Source: Geothrix limicola
Lineage (GTDB): Bacteria; Acidobacteriota; Holophagae; Holophagales; Holophagaceae
DNA: 64,000 nucleotides
Direction of reading: 5' to 3'
NCBI RefSeq assembly: GCF_030268085.1
Contig: NZ_BSDE01000001.1
Span: forward strand, 310,001 to 374,000
The notes under the pieces are model-generated. The model was not told where the DNA came from and did no database searches. It saw only the letters and a program-made list of their open reading frames with translations. Positions 35,267 to 44,699 of the stretch are shown in pieces. Each line of letters begins with the position of its first letter. Within the stretch, counting starts at the first letter, position 1. The translations under genes and the position numbers were made by a program.

Positions 35267-38200
35267 GTGGCAGCTTCCGGGTATCCGACATCTACGGTGC
35301 TCCGCCGGCCCCTCCGGTCGCCGTGGCCCTGGCTGGGCCTGGGCATCAGCCTGGCGCTCACGCTGCTGGTCTGGCAGGTGGTCCGGCGGGCCGAGCGGGA
35401 CCGCCTGAACGACCTGCAGGCGGCGCAGGCCACGGCCATGGCCAGGCAGCTGCAGGCCCGTACCGAGGACATGACGCTGCTGCTCCGGAGCGCCTCGGGC
35501 TACCTGGGCAGGGGCAGCCTGCCCACCCGCGCCGAGTGGCGCGCCTACGTCGAGCATCTGGGACTGACGACCTTCCATCCGGGCATCCAGGGCATGGGCT
35601 TTGCGGAATGGATCCCCCGCTCTGAATTGAATGCCCACATCGAGCGGCTCCGGAAGGAAGGCTTTCCGGACTACCGCGTCCTACCTGGCGGGCCACTCCC
35701 GGAAGATCCCGATGGGTGCAGCTCGATCATCTACCTCGAACCCATGGATGCCCGCAACCCGCCGGCCTTCGGCAAGGACATGCTCAGAGAGACGGTCCGG
35801 CGCGAGGCCATGGCCCGGGCCCGGGACCAGGATCTGGTCTCCCTTTCCGCACCCGTCACGCTGTTCCAGGAAACCGCCACCGAGGTCCAGGCCGGAACCC
35901 TCCTCTTCGCGCCGGTCTACCGCCAAGGGGCGCCCCTGGAAACCGTGGCGGACCGCCGGAAGGCCTTCAGGGGCTGGGCCTACTTCCCCCTCCGCATGTC
36001 GGATCTGGTGACGGCGGTGCTGGCTCGCAACCTGAAGCTGAGCGATCTGCGGGTGTCGGACCGCGCCGTGGCCGACGCGCCCCTCTTCGATTCAGAGTCC
36101 GTGGCGGCCTCGAAGGGGCCGGTGCCCGCCACGGAGGAGTCCATCGAGGTCGCGGGTCGCACCTGGATTCTTCGGATGCGCCCCAACGCGCTCTTCTTCG
36201 AAGAAGCGGGACGGAAGCACCACTGGGAGATCCTGATCGGGGGGTGCGCCGGAAGCCTGCTGCTCTTCGCCGGCCTGGTGGCGGTCATGGGTTCGGAAAG
36301 CCGGGCCCGCCAATTGGCCCAGCGGCGGGCGGACGAACTCCTGGCGACGGAATCCAGGTTCCGCGCGCTGTTCGAGAAGGCGCCCATGGGCATGGCCATC
36401 GTGGATTCGAACACGGGCCAGTTCCTGTCCGCGAATCCGCGCCTGGGAGAGATCCTCGGCTACTCGCATGAAGCGCTGCTGGCCTGCACCTTCCGGGATG
36501 TGACCCATCCCGATCATTTGAAGGCTGACCTCGAATCCGCACACCAGCTGGCGCTGGGCACCGTGGCCGAAGTCCAGAAGGAGAAGCGCTACCTGCACAA
36601 GGATGGCCACGTGGTCTGGGGCCGCCTCACCATGGCCAAACTGCCCACGGAGCCCGGGCAGCCTCCGAGGCATTTCGCCGTGGTGGAAGACATCTCCCTG
36701 GCCCACCAGGCCGAGGAGGAGCGGCGCGCCAGCGAGCAGCGATTCAAGGGCATGTTCGAGCTTTCGCCGGATCCCATCACCCTGTCCCGGCTATCCGACG
36801 CCACCCTGGTCATGGCCAACCCCGCCTGGTGCGGCCTCACGGGCATCCCCCTGGAGGAAGCGCTGGGACGCCCCCTCACGGACCTGGGGATCTGGCCCCA
36901 GGCAGAGGCGCGGGAAAGCCTCATTCAGGAGATCCGCGTCAGCGGCCGGGTCATGGGGCGGGAGGCCCTGCTCCGCCACCGCGGAGGATCCGAGCGCCAT
37001 GTGCTGGTGACCGCGCAGGCTCTCCGCCTGGGAGACGAGGACCTGGTCCTGATGCTGGGCAAGGATGTCACCGCCTTCATGGAGATGGAGCGGTCGCTGC
37101 AGGACAGCGAATCGAGGCTCAGGACCCTGGGAAACCAGTTGCCGGATGGCTTCCTCTTCACGTTCCTCGAGGTGCCCGGAGGAACTTCGCGGTTCACCTA
37201 CCTCAGCAGCGGCGTGGAAAGGCTTTGCGGGGTGACCGTCGAGGCGGCGCTGGAGGATCCCCGGCGCCTCTTCCACCTGATGGACCCGGACCAGGTGGCG
37301 GCCTTCCGGGAGGCCACCACTGCCAGTTCCCGCGAACTCACCCCTTTCATCATGGACCTCCGCCAGAAGGGGCCGAACGGGGACCGGCGGTGGCTCCGCG
37401 TGAGCTCGATGCCCCGGGCCCAGGCTGGCGGCGCCGTGATCTGGGATGGCGTGTCCATCGATATCACGGAACAGCAGCAAGCCCTGGCAGCCATTGAGGA
37501 GAGCCGGTTCCGCCTGGAGCGACAGGCGAAGCGCTATGCGCGGCTCCTGGCCACGTCGAGGGATGCGATCCATGTCATCGATCCCCGGGGGCGTCTGCGG
37601 GAATGGAACCCCGCTTTCCTGGAACATCTGGGCTACTCCGAGACGGAGGCCCCCGGCCTGCGGGTGTTCGACTGGGATCACCAGTGGAGCGAGGCCGAAC
37701 TCCTTGAGAAGATCGCCGCGGCCATCCATGCGCCGCAGCGCTTTGAAACAGTCCACCGTCGCAAGGACGGCACCTTGCGCCATGTGGAGCTCAACGCCAC
37801 GGGCATCGAACTGGATGGGGAGAAACTGCTCTACGTATCGGCCCGCGACATGACCGACGCGACGGTGGCGCGGCAGGCCCTGGATGCGAGCCGGCGGCGG
37901 TACCAGGGACTCTTCGACCTCTGTCCCGACGGCATCAGCGTGACCCGCCTGCGGGACGGGACCCTGGTGGAGGTGAACGCCGCCTGGGAAGCGATGTTCG
38001 GATTCACGCGGGAAGAAGCGCTGGGCCGGACCACAGGGGATCTGGGTGTCTACGCCCGCCTGGAGGATCGCCAGGCCCTCCTCGATCAGATCTCCAGAAG
38101 CGGCGCGGTTTCGACGGTGATGCTCAACCTGCGGCGAAAGGACGGAACGCCCCTGATCGCCGAAGTGAACGGTCGCGTGACGGAGGTCGGCGACGAGCGC

Positions 38201-40129
38201 TGCCTGGTGGTGGTGCTCCGGGACGAGACGCTCAAGGAAACGATGAAAGCGTCGCTGCAGGAGAGCGAGGCCCGCTTCCGCACGGTGGTGGAGGAAAGCC
38301 CCGTGGCGCTCTTCATCCACCGCCAAGGCCGCTTCGTCTACCTCAACCCGGCGGCCACGGCGATGCTCCGCGCCAGCCGCCCCGAAGACCTCGTGGGCCA
38401 GAGCGTGCTGGACCGCATCCACCCCGAAGACCTCGAAGCCGTGCGGGAGCGCATGCGCCTCGGGGCGGAGCAGGGGCAGGTCGCGCCGCCCATGGAGGAG
38501 CGCTTCTTCACGCTGGACGGCGAGGTGATGACCGGTGAAGTCCAGGCCCGGCCCATCATCTACGAAGGACAACCGGCCACCCTCGTCTACGCCCAGGACA
38601 TCGGCCCACGAAAGGCGGCCGAAGCGGCTTTCCGGGAGAGTGAATCCCGGTTCCGCACGGTGGCTGAGGAAAGCCCCGTGGCCATCTTCGTCTATCGTGA
38701 GGATCGATTCATCTACGTCAATCCCGCCGGGGTGGCCTTGATGAAGGCCCGCGTTCCCGAGGATCTGCTGGGGACTTCGATGATCGAGCGCGTCCACCCC
38801 GCGCGCCGGGAACTGGTCCGGAGCCGGGTGTCCGAGGCCGTCCGGACAGGGCAGCCCAAGCCGGTCGGAGAAGAGCAGCTCCTGGCGCTGGACGGAACGG
38901 TGCTCGACGTCGAAGTGCAGGGGCGGCCCATCGTCTACGGAGGGCTTCCGGCGGTGATGGCCTTCGTCCAGGACATCAGCCAGCGCAAGCGGGCCACCGA
39001 GGCCCTGGTGGAAAGCGAGGCTCGATTCCGCAGCCTGGCGGACACGGCCCCGGTACTCATCTGGCTGTCGGATCCGAATGGCCTCTGCACTTACTTCAAT
39101 CAGAGCTGGATCGCCTGGACGGGGCTGGATCCCGAACTCGCCTACGGCAAGGGATGGGCTGCCTTCATCCATCCGGAGGACCTGCCGCGCTGCGCGGAGG
39201 CTGCTGCCGCCCAATTCGAGGCCAAGGCACCGTTCACGCTGGAATTCCGCCTTCGCCACCACAGCGGGGCCTACCGCTGGATCTCGGACCGGGGCACGCC
39301 GCGTTTCGCCGCCGACGGGAGTTTCCTCGGCTACATCGGCGCAGGCATCGACATCCAGGATCTGAAAGACGCGGAGGCCGCGGTCTGGAACAGCGAATTC
39401 CGCGCTCGGAAGGCCGAAAGCCTGGTGCTGATGGCCGGGGGCATCGCCCACGACTTCAACAACCTGTTCCAGGGCGTGCTCGGCTACCTGGAGATCGCGA
39501 CCTCCAAGGCCGGCGACAATGCGCCCCTGGTGCGCACGCTCAACAAGGCGGTAGACACCCTCCGGAAGGCCATCGGCCTTTCCTGGAAGATGCTGGACTT
39601 CTCCGGTCGCGGGCTCATGAGGCTGGAAAGCCTGGATCTGGAAACCTGGCTGCCGGCCTGTCTGGCGACGCTGCACCTGGAACTGCCGCCCAACTTCCAG
39701 CTGGACCTGGCCTGCGAATCGGTGCCCTTCATCGATGCGGATCCGTCCAAGCTGGAGCAGGTCCTGAAGGCCGTGGTGGACAACGCGCGGGAGGCCGCCG
39801 GGGGCGAGGGCGGCTGCGCGCATGTGCGGCTGCGCGCGGATTTCGGCGAGGATCATCCAGGGCCGACCTCGCCCGGAGTCTGGCCTCTGGCGCGCCCGGA
39901 CTGCCCGGCGACGGTCTGTCTCGAGATCTTCGACGAGGGACCGGGTCTGCGGGCCGACCAGCTCAACCTCATCTGCGATCCCTTCTACACGACGAAGGAA
40001 CTGGGGCGCGGCCTGGGCCTGGCGGCCGCCGTGGGCATCCTCCGGGCCCACCGCGCGGGCCTCCATATCCTGAGCGGGGAAGGGAAGGGACTGATCCTGC
40101 GGATGCACTTCCCGCCCGGCGGAGCCTGA
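35267..40129 (+). CDS. CHASE-domain, eight-PAS sensor histidine kinase
   Basis: 1620 residues from a GTG start with no clear ribosome site. Order: a membrane helix at about 20-38; a periplasmic CHASE domain (about 60-300); a second helix (about 322-345); then eight PAS domains starting near 362, 490, 615, 755, 875, 1000, 1123 and 1248. The sixth and seventh PAS are close copies. The kinase core has MAGGIAHDFNNLFQGVLG with the phospho-acceptor His near 1390, the N-box VVDNAREAA, and the FDEGPGL and GRGLGLAAAVGI ATP motifs. No receiver domain is fused and no response regulator is adjacent. The signal is unknown. Confidence 0.88.
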   Translation: MAASGYPTSTVLRRPLRSPWPWLGLGISLALTLLVWQVVRRAERDRLNDLQAAQATAMARQLQARTEDMTLLLRSASGYLGRGSLPTRAEWRAYVEHLGLTTFHPGIQGMGFAEWIPRSELNAHIERLRKEGFPDYRVLPGGPLPEDPDGCSSIIYLEPMDARNPPAFGKDMLRETVRREAMARARDQDLVSLSAPVTLFQETATEVQAGTLLFAPVYRQGAPLETVADRRKAFRGWAYFPLRMSDLVTAVLARNLKLSDLRVSDRAVADAPLFDSESVAASKGPVPATEESIEVAGRTWILRMRPNALFFEEAGRKHHWEILIGGCAGSLLLFAGLVAVMGSESRARQLAQRRADELLATESRFRALFEKAPMGMAIVDSNTGQFLSANPRLGEILGYSHEALLACTFRDVTHPDHLKADLESAHQLALGTVAEVQKEKRYLHKDGHVVWGRLTMAKLPTEPGQPPRHFAVVEDISLAHQAEEERRASEQRFKGMFELSPDPITLSRLSDATLVMANPAWCGLTGIPLEEALGRPLTDLGIWPQAEARESLIQEIRVSGRVMGREALLRHRGGSERHVLVTAQALRLGDEDLVLMLGKDVTAFMEMERSLQDSESRLRTLGNQLPDGFLFTFLEVPGGTSRFTYLSSGVERLCGVTVEAALEDPRRLFHLMDPDQVAAFREATTASSRELTPFIMDLRQKGPNGDRRWLRVSSMPRAQAGGAVIWDGVSIDITEQQQALAAIEESRFRLERQAKRYARLLATSRDAIHVIDPRGRLREWNPAFLEHLGYSETEAPGLRVFDWDHQWSEAELLEKIAAAIHAPQRFETVHRRKDGTLRHVELNATGIELDGEKLLYVSARDMTDATVARQALDASRRRYQGLFDLCPDGISVTRLRDGTLVEVNAAWEAMFGFTREEALGRTTGDLGVYARLEDRQALLDQISRSGAVSTVMLNLRRKDGTPLIAEVNGRVTEVGDERCLVVVLRDETLKETMKASLQESEARFRTVVEESPVALFIHRQGRFVYLNPAATAMLRASRPEDLVGQSVLDRIHPEDLEAVRERMRLGAEQGQVAPPMEERFFTLDGEVMTGEVQARPIIYEGQPATLVYAQDIGPRKAAEAAFRESESRFRTVAEESPVAIFVYREDRFIYVNPAGVALMKARVPEDLLGTSMIERVHPARRELVRSRVSEAVRTGQPKPVGEEQLLALDGTVLDVEVQGRPIVYGGLPAVMAFVQDISQRKRATEALVESEARFRSLADTAPVLIWLSDPNGLCTYFNQSWIAWTGLDPELAYGKGWAAFIHPEDLPRCAEAAAAQFEAKAPFTLEFRLRHHSGAYRWISDRGTPRFAADGSFLGYIGAGIDIQDLKDAEAAVWNSEFRARKAESLVLMAGGIAHDFNNLFQGVLGYLEIATSKAGDNAPLVRTLNKAVDTLRKAIGLSWKMLDFSGRGLMRLESLDLETWLPACLATLHLELPPNFQLDLACESVPFIDADPSKLEQVLKAVVDNAREAAGGEGGCAHVRLRADFGEDHPGPTSPGVWPLARPDCPATVCLEIFDEGPGLRADQLNLICDPFYTTKELGRGLGLAAAVGILRAHRAGLHILSGEGKGLILRMHFPPGGA

Positions 40130-40184
40130 GGCCCTGAGCCTGTCACGCTGCGGAAGGCCGCGGCATCAAAAAAGAGGAGGCCCC

Positions 40185-40592
40185 ATGGCAAGCAGCATCC
40201 AGCAGAAGATCGATTCCTTTTTGAGCGCGGATTCCTTCGCCGTCGTGGGTGCGAGCACGGACCGCTCGAAGTACGGCAACAAGGTGCTGCGCTGCTACCA
40301 GCAGCACGGCAGGGTGGTCTACCCCATCAATCCGAAGGCCCCCGACGTCGAAGGCCTGAAGGCCTATCCGTCGCTCGCCTCGCTGCCCGCGAAGGTGAAG
40401 GCCATCTCGGTGATCACGCCGCCGGCCGCCACCGAGCAGGTGGTGCGCGAAGCCGCCGCCGCGGGTGTCTCACACATCTGGATGCAGCCCGGCGCCGAAA
40501 GCGACGCGGCCATCCGTACCGCCGAATCCCTGGGCATGTCCGTCATCGCCGAGGGGCCCTGCCTGCTCGTGGTGATGGGCTATCACGAGTGA
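40185..40592 (+). CDS. CoA-binding domain protein, YccU-like
   Basis: 135 residues. GAGGAGG precedes the ATG. FAVVGASTDRSKYGNKVLRCY is the start of the Rossmann CoA-binding domain shared with the succinyl-CoA synthetase alpha subunit; WMQPGAESDAA and GPCLLVVMGYHE match YccU-type proteins. It likely binds CoA; a cellular role is not established. Confidence 0.88.
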   Translation: MASSIQQKIDSFLSADSFAVVGASTDRSKYGNKVLRCYQQHGRVVYPINPKAPDVEGLKAYPSLASLPAKVKAISVITPPAATEQVVREAAAAGVSHIWMQPGAESDAAIRTAESLGMSVIAEGPCLLVVMGYHE

Positions 40593-40610
40593 TCGAGTCG
40601 GCATCTTGAA

Positions 40611-40759
40611 CGTAAAAACGGAGCCGCGAATGCCCGCTTCGCGGGCCGCGAAAGAACAGCCCGTACTGCCGAGCCACGGCAAGGTCGAGGTGCCAGAGCA
40701 GTTCATTCGCGTGGCTTGCGGAGCAAGCCTTTAGCGTCATTCGCGGTTCAATTCTTTTG
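40611..40759. repeat. Imperfect palindromic repeat element, copy 1
   Basis: The ends carry inverted CCGCGAATG / CATTCGCGG, inside flanking A- and T-rich tails. Two internal stems are visible: CCCGC/GCGGG and GGCTTGC/GCAAGCC. A second copy with the same order lies at 49391-49543. It sits between convergent genes. Confidence 0.8.
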
Positions 40760-40762
40760 CAT

Positions 40763-41782
40763 TCAGCCTAGGCCAGTCCCAGGTTCCGCCGCACTTCCAG
40801 GCGATGCTCCTCGTGGGCCTGGATCACCTTCGGCACTTCGTTCAGCCACAGCCTGGAAAAATCGGCGAAGGAGATGGTCGGCCTCGCTTCGGCGCCAAGG
40901 GTCGACTGTTCGGTTGAGTCCTGCGAGCACATCTCGCGGGTACCAGGCTTGGGGGTCATGGGTGGGGTTCCTCAGAAGAGAAAGGTAAGCGGTCTGAAGC
41001 TGGTAGGCAACCACGGATTCGGCGGGCTTGGGCTTGGCGCGCACGCTGTCCAGCGCGTCCTGGCCCTCGGTCATGCGGCCCGGTCCCTCCTCGTCCACGC
41101 GCACGTGGTAGAGCTGCAGGGAGCGGCCCACCCGCGGCGCCAGGCCGAGGAAGGTGAAGGGCGCCCAGGCATGGGCCCGGGCCATGCGGTCCAGGGGCAC
41201 GTAGCGGCCCTCGCGTTCTGAGCGCGCGAGCATGGCCTTCAGCGAACCTTCGGGATCCCGGTCGGTGTAGGCCAGGTGCACTTCGCGGCAACCCGCCTGG
41301 CGGATGCGTCCCAGCAGGAAGGCCACGCCTTCGGGATCCGTGTGGGGGGCGTCGAACACGGCGCCGAAAGCCGGGCCCAGTGCGAGGGCGCCCGTCGTCT
41401 TGCCCGTGGCCTGGCCGCCCATGAAGATGATCACCGGGTCGCCCTGGGCCCGCGCGAGGGCCCGATCGCGCAGGCGCTTGCCCAGGAAGTTGAGGTGCAC
41501 CGCGGCGCGGCCGGCGGGATCTTCCAGCGCCTCGTAGCCCTGGGTGGGGTTGCGCCGCAGGCTGGGCAGCAGGGTGGCGAGCACGTCGCCGTTCACGAGC
41601 TGGCCCTCCAGGGTGCCGGAAAAGCCGGCATAGACCTCCAGGGCCTGCTCCGACCGGCGCGCCAATCCGGCGGCCTCCCGCTCCAGGGCCTCCCGCAGAT
41701 CGCGGCGCTCGTCTTCCGCCAGCTCCCAATAGGAGCGGCGCTCGTGCCAGGCCACGTGCTGCCAGGTGGATGCGGGGGTCAT
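40763..41782 (-). CDS. Zeta-toxin-like P-loop kinase, possible 3' frameshift
   Basis: 339 residues as read. IIFMGGQATGKTTGALALG near residue 115-135 is a Walker A of the zeta-toxin/shikimate-kinase kind; VHLAYTDRDPEGSLKAMLARS follows the zeta-toxin pattern for the nucleotide lid region. From about 40960 onward this frame loses its GC-rich third positions while another frame (40768-40959) gains them, so the C-terminal 60 residues are doubtful. No antitoxin is adjacent, so a toxin role is not shown. Confidence 0.65.
   Translation of the reverse strand: MTPASTWQHVAWHERRSYWELAEDERRDLREALEREAAGLARRSEQALEVYAGFSGTLEGQLVNGDVLATLLPSLRRNPTQGYEALEDPAGRAAVHLNFLGKRLRDRALARAQGDPVIIFMGGQATGKTTGALALGPAFGAVFDAPHTDPEGVAFLLGRIRQAGCREVHLAYTDRDPEGSLKAMLARSEREGRYVPLDRMARAHAWAPFTFLGLAPRVGRSLQLYHVRVDEEGPGRMTEGQDALDSVRAKPKPAESVVAYQLQTAYLSLLRNPTHDPQAWYPRDVLAGLNRTVDPWRRSEADHLLRRFFQAVAERSAEGDPGPRGASPGSAAEPGTGLG
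40768..40959 (-). other. Alternative-frame coding segment at the 3' end of the P-loop kinase gene
   Basis: A 63-codon frame from an ATG at 40959, with GAGGA 9 nt upstream. It ends FADFSRLWLNEVPKVIQAHE and LEVRRNLGLA, which looks like natural helical protein, and its third positions are mostly G or C. It is either a small overlapping gene or the true C-terminus of the kinase displaced by a one-base insertion in the C-rich run at 40960-40970. Confidence 0.45.
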
Positions 41783-41814
41783 CGGGACACAGTACTCGAT
41801 TTATGCTGTCGGAT

Positions 41815-42714
41815 ATGTCCGCGTCGATGCCCTCCGTCCTCCTCTTCCCCGGCCAGGGCACGGAGGCCGTGGGCATGTCCTCGGGCTGGGAATCGCACGG
41901 GGCCTGGGTGGACACGCTGCAGGCAGCCGAATCGCACACGGGCTATCCTCTGCGCCGCCTCATGGCCGAAGGCCCGCTGGAGGCGCTCCGTTTCCAGCGC
42001 CACGCCCCCTGCGCGGTGCTGGCCCATTCGGTGGGCCTGTTCCGGGCCTGGCGCGCGGCGGGGATGCCCCTTCCCGTGGCGGCGGCGGGGCACAGCATGG
42101 GTTTCTATTCGGCCCTGGTGGCGGCCGGCGTGGTGCCCCTGGAAGCCGCGCTGGATCTGATCTCGGCGGTGGAGGATCTGAGTGGGGCCGCCTTCGCGGA
42201 CCGGCCCATGGGCATGGCCTTCGCCATCGGCGTGCCCGAACTGGACCTGCGCCGAGCCCTGCTGGCCCATCCTGAGCTGGCCCTCTCGAACCGCAATGGC
42301 CAGGCCCAGTTCACGATTTCAGGGCCCGTCGCGGCGCTGGAGCCCCTGGTGGAGACGCTGCGGCCTTCGGCTCTCAAGGCCGGGCTGCTGCCCGTGAAAC
42401 ATCCCCTGCATGGCCCTCACATGGCGGCGCTCCTCCCGGCCATCAGCCGGCGCCTGGCGACGGTGAAGCCCGTTCCGCCGGCCTTTCCCCTGATTTCCCA
42501 TTTCGACGGCAGGCTGCTGAACACGGGGGCCGAAGCCTGGGATGACGGGGTGGCCTCGGTGGCCCTGCCGGTGGATTGGCTGGCCGTCGTGGCGCGGTTG
42601 CGCTCGCTGGGGGCGCCCCTGGCCGAATGCGGTCACGGCAACCAGTTGACGGGGCTGACCCGCTGGGCCGAGCGGAGCCTTTCGGTGACCAGCCTCCAGG
42701 CGCGGCCCTGCTAG
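41815..42714 (+). CDS. Malonyl-CoA:ACP transacylase-like acyltransferase
   Basis: 299 residues from the ATG at 41815 (MSASMPSVLLFPGQGTE); ATGs at 41803 and 41827 are alternatives. FPGQGTE and AAGHSMGFYSAL near residue 90, with the nucleophilic Ser, are FabD hallmarks; the catalytic His is expected in KHPLHGPHM. It is not in a fatty-acid synthesis cluster and is shorter and more divergent than typical FabD, so it may serve a side pathway. Confidence 0.78.
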   Translation: MSASMPSVLLFPGQGTEAVGMSSGWESHGAWVDTLQAAESHTGYPLRRLMAEGPLEALRFQRHAPCAVLAHSVGLFRAWRAAGMPLPVAAAGHSMGFYSALVAAGVVPLEAALDLISAVEDLSGAAFADRPMGMAFAIGVPELDLRRALLAHPELALSNRNGQAQFTISGPVAALEPLVETLRPSALKAGLLPVKHPLHGPHMAALLPAISRRLATVKPVPPAFPLISHFDGRLLNTGAEAWDDGVASVALPVDWLAVVARLRSLGAPLAECGHGNQLTGLTRWAERSLSVTSLQARPC

Positions 42715-42840
42715 GGACTAACCTCATTAAAGAATCACCCTGAAAAAGACGTTCGGGGGAAGAGGCGATTCGTTGGATCGTCCGTGCTCCGCTCTGCCAT
42801 GATTGGGAATCCCACCTCCACCGACCAGGATCCTTCCGCC

Positions 42841-44676
42841 ATGTCGCCCTCCACCCTGATTCTTGGTGATGCCCTCGCCAACCGGTGCTCGCAGGTGCTC
42901 TACCGCTGCCTGGAAGAAGTCGGCAGCACCAAGGGGGCCCTCTACCTCCGGGCACCGGGACAGGGCGGCTTCGAGGTGGTGAGCTTCTACGGCTGGCCCC
43001 GGGGCACCCGGCCGCCGGTCTCCATTCCCGAAACCCATCCCCTGGTGATCCACACCCAGCGGATGCGCCGCACCTTCGTGGTGAACGACGCCTCGGAATC
43101 GCCCGAGCTCGCGGCCTTCGGCCAGGGCGGCGAATGGCCGCGCTACCTCATCACGCCCGTCTACCTGGCGGGGGACTGGGTGGGCCTGCTGATCCAGCGC
43201 GATCTCATCAAGGGCGGCACCTTCAACGTGGACCGGGACGAACCGCCCACCCTGGCCATCTGCGGGGACCTGGTGCAGGCCCTGCGCGAATTCCGGCTGT
43301 ACGGGGCGACGCCCCAATCCGTGCCCGCACCGCCTCCGGCATCCGAGGCGCCCGCGGCGGGGCCAGGTGCGGGGTCTGACACGGGGTCAGCCGTGGGCCC
43401 GGGCGTCGTGCCCGAGGGCCTGCCCACGGCCTCGGCCATCATCGACGAAGTGGCGCCCATGGCCGAGCGCCTGCTGCCCCCCGCGCCCATGACGGCGCCG
43501 CCCATGCACACGACCGGCGTCCACATCCCATCAGGCGGCCCCAGCGCTCGGGAGCGGATGTACGGCTTTCCCGGTGGGCAGGACGGCTACACGGCGCTGC
43601 CCTGGGAGGCGGACCGCACGCTCAGCGGCTGGGTAGCGCCCCCGCCCGTGAACCCCGAGCGCAAGCGCGGCATGGTGCCGCCCGAGCAGCGGCTCTTCTT
43701 CTGGGAGATCGCGGGCCTGCTGAGCCAGATCCTGTCGGCCTCGGCGGTGGCGCTGTGGATCGAGGATCCCGAAGAGATCCGCCCCATCCTCGCCTACAGC
43801 ACGCTGCCCCTGTCGCCGGACCTGCAGCAGCAGATCCTGGCCCACGCCACCTTCCACCTGCCGACGGTGCGGGAGCAGGACCTGAGGCTCATCACGCGGG
43901 CCGAAATGCCCGAGTCGGCGCCGATCACCGGGGCCTTCTCCACCTACATGCCGCTGCTGCTCAACGAGACCCTGCAGGGCCACGACCTGCTGCTGGTGTT
44001 CCGGCAGGAGGACCACTCCTTCTCCATCGCCGAGATCGAGGCCATCCAGCAGCTGGGGCGCATCCTGGGCCTGCACATGCAGGAGGCCCGCCTCCACGAG
44101 CGGTACCACCACGCCTTCCTGTCGGTGAGCCACCGGATCCTCCAGTCCAGCGAAAGCCGCCTCCCCACGCTGCGCCCCCACAGCCTCGCCACGGCGCGGC
44201 TGGCGCGGGACCTGGCCCTCAAGCTGGAACTCACCACCGAGGAGGTGGAAGCCGTCAGCATCGCTGCCATCCTCCACGATGTGGGCCTGCTCATGCTGGA
44301 TCCGGCCATGCTCAACAAGCCCGAACTGAGCGCCGAGGAGCTGAAGAAGGTCCGCAGCCATCCTGAGATGGCCGCCGTGTTCCTGAAGGATCTGCGCTTC
44401 CCCTTCGACGTGGTGAAGATGATCCGGCACCACCACGAGCGCTGGGATGGCCGCGGCTACCCTGAGGGACTGCGCGAAACGAGTATCCCCATCGGCAGCC
44501 GCATCATCGGCCTGATCGAAGCCTACGAGGTGATGACGAGCGGCAAGGGCTACCGGCGTCCCAAGGGGTTCCGCCAAGTGTTGGCGGAACTGGAGAACGA
44601 GGCCGGTTCCCAGTTCGATCCCAAGGTGGTGGAAGCCTTCCGCGAACTCATGGCACGCAAGGGTGAACAGGGGTAG
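42841..44676 (+). CDS. GAF and HD-GYP-like domain protein
   Basis: 611 residues from the ATG at 42841, with AGGA 11 nt before; starts at 42799 and 42784 are possible. A GAF-like domain (about 1-140) is followed by a Pro/Ala-rich linker (about 155-270), a second GAF-like domain (about 280-435), and an HD-GYP domain with ILHDVG and HHHERWDGRGYPEGL. The usual HD.GK lysine is Leu (HDVGLL) and the distal VADAFDALT is LIEAYEVMT. Cyclic-di-GMP hydrolysis is therefore possible but not assured; it may act as a sensor or binding protein. Confidence 0.83.
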   Translation: MSPSTLILGDALANRCSQVLYRCLEEVGSTKGALYLRAPGQGGFEVVSFYGWPRGTRPPVSIPETHPLVIHTQRMRRTFVVNDASESPELAAFGQGGEWPRYLITPVYLAGDWVGLLIQRDLIKGGTFNVDRDEPPTLAICGDLVQALREFRLYGATPQSVPAPPPASEAPAAGPGAGSDTGSAVGPGVVPEGLPTASAIIDEVAPMAERLLPPAPMTAPPMHTTGVHIPSGGPSARERMYGFPGGQDGYTALPWEADRTLSGWVAPPPVNPERKRGMVPPEQRLFFWEIAGLLSQILSASAVALWIEDPEEIRPILAYSTLPLSPDLQQQILAHATFHLPTVREQDLRLITRAEMPESAPITGAFSTYMPLLLNETLQGHDLLLVFRQEDHSFSIAEIEAIQQLGRILGLHMQEARLHERYHHAFLSVSHRILQSSESRLPTLRPHSLATARLARDLALKLELTTEEVEAVSIAAILHDVGLLMLDPAMLNKPELSAEELKKVRSHPEMAAVFLKDLRFPFDVVKMIRHHHERWDGRGYPEGLRETSIPIGSRIIGLIEAYEVMTSGKGYRRPKGFRQVLAELENEAGSQFDPKVVEAFRELMARKGEQG

Positions 44677-44699
44677 TACCCTGAAGACTCGGAGTGCGC

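Noticed and set aside
40763-41782. Toxin-antitoxin system around the zeta-like kinase
   Set aside because: No epsilon-like or other antitoxin gene is upstream, and the C-terminal frame is uncertain; kinase fold alone does not show a toxin.
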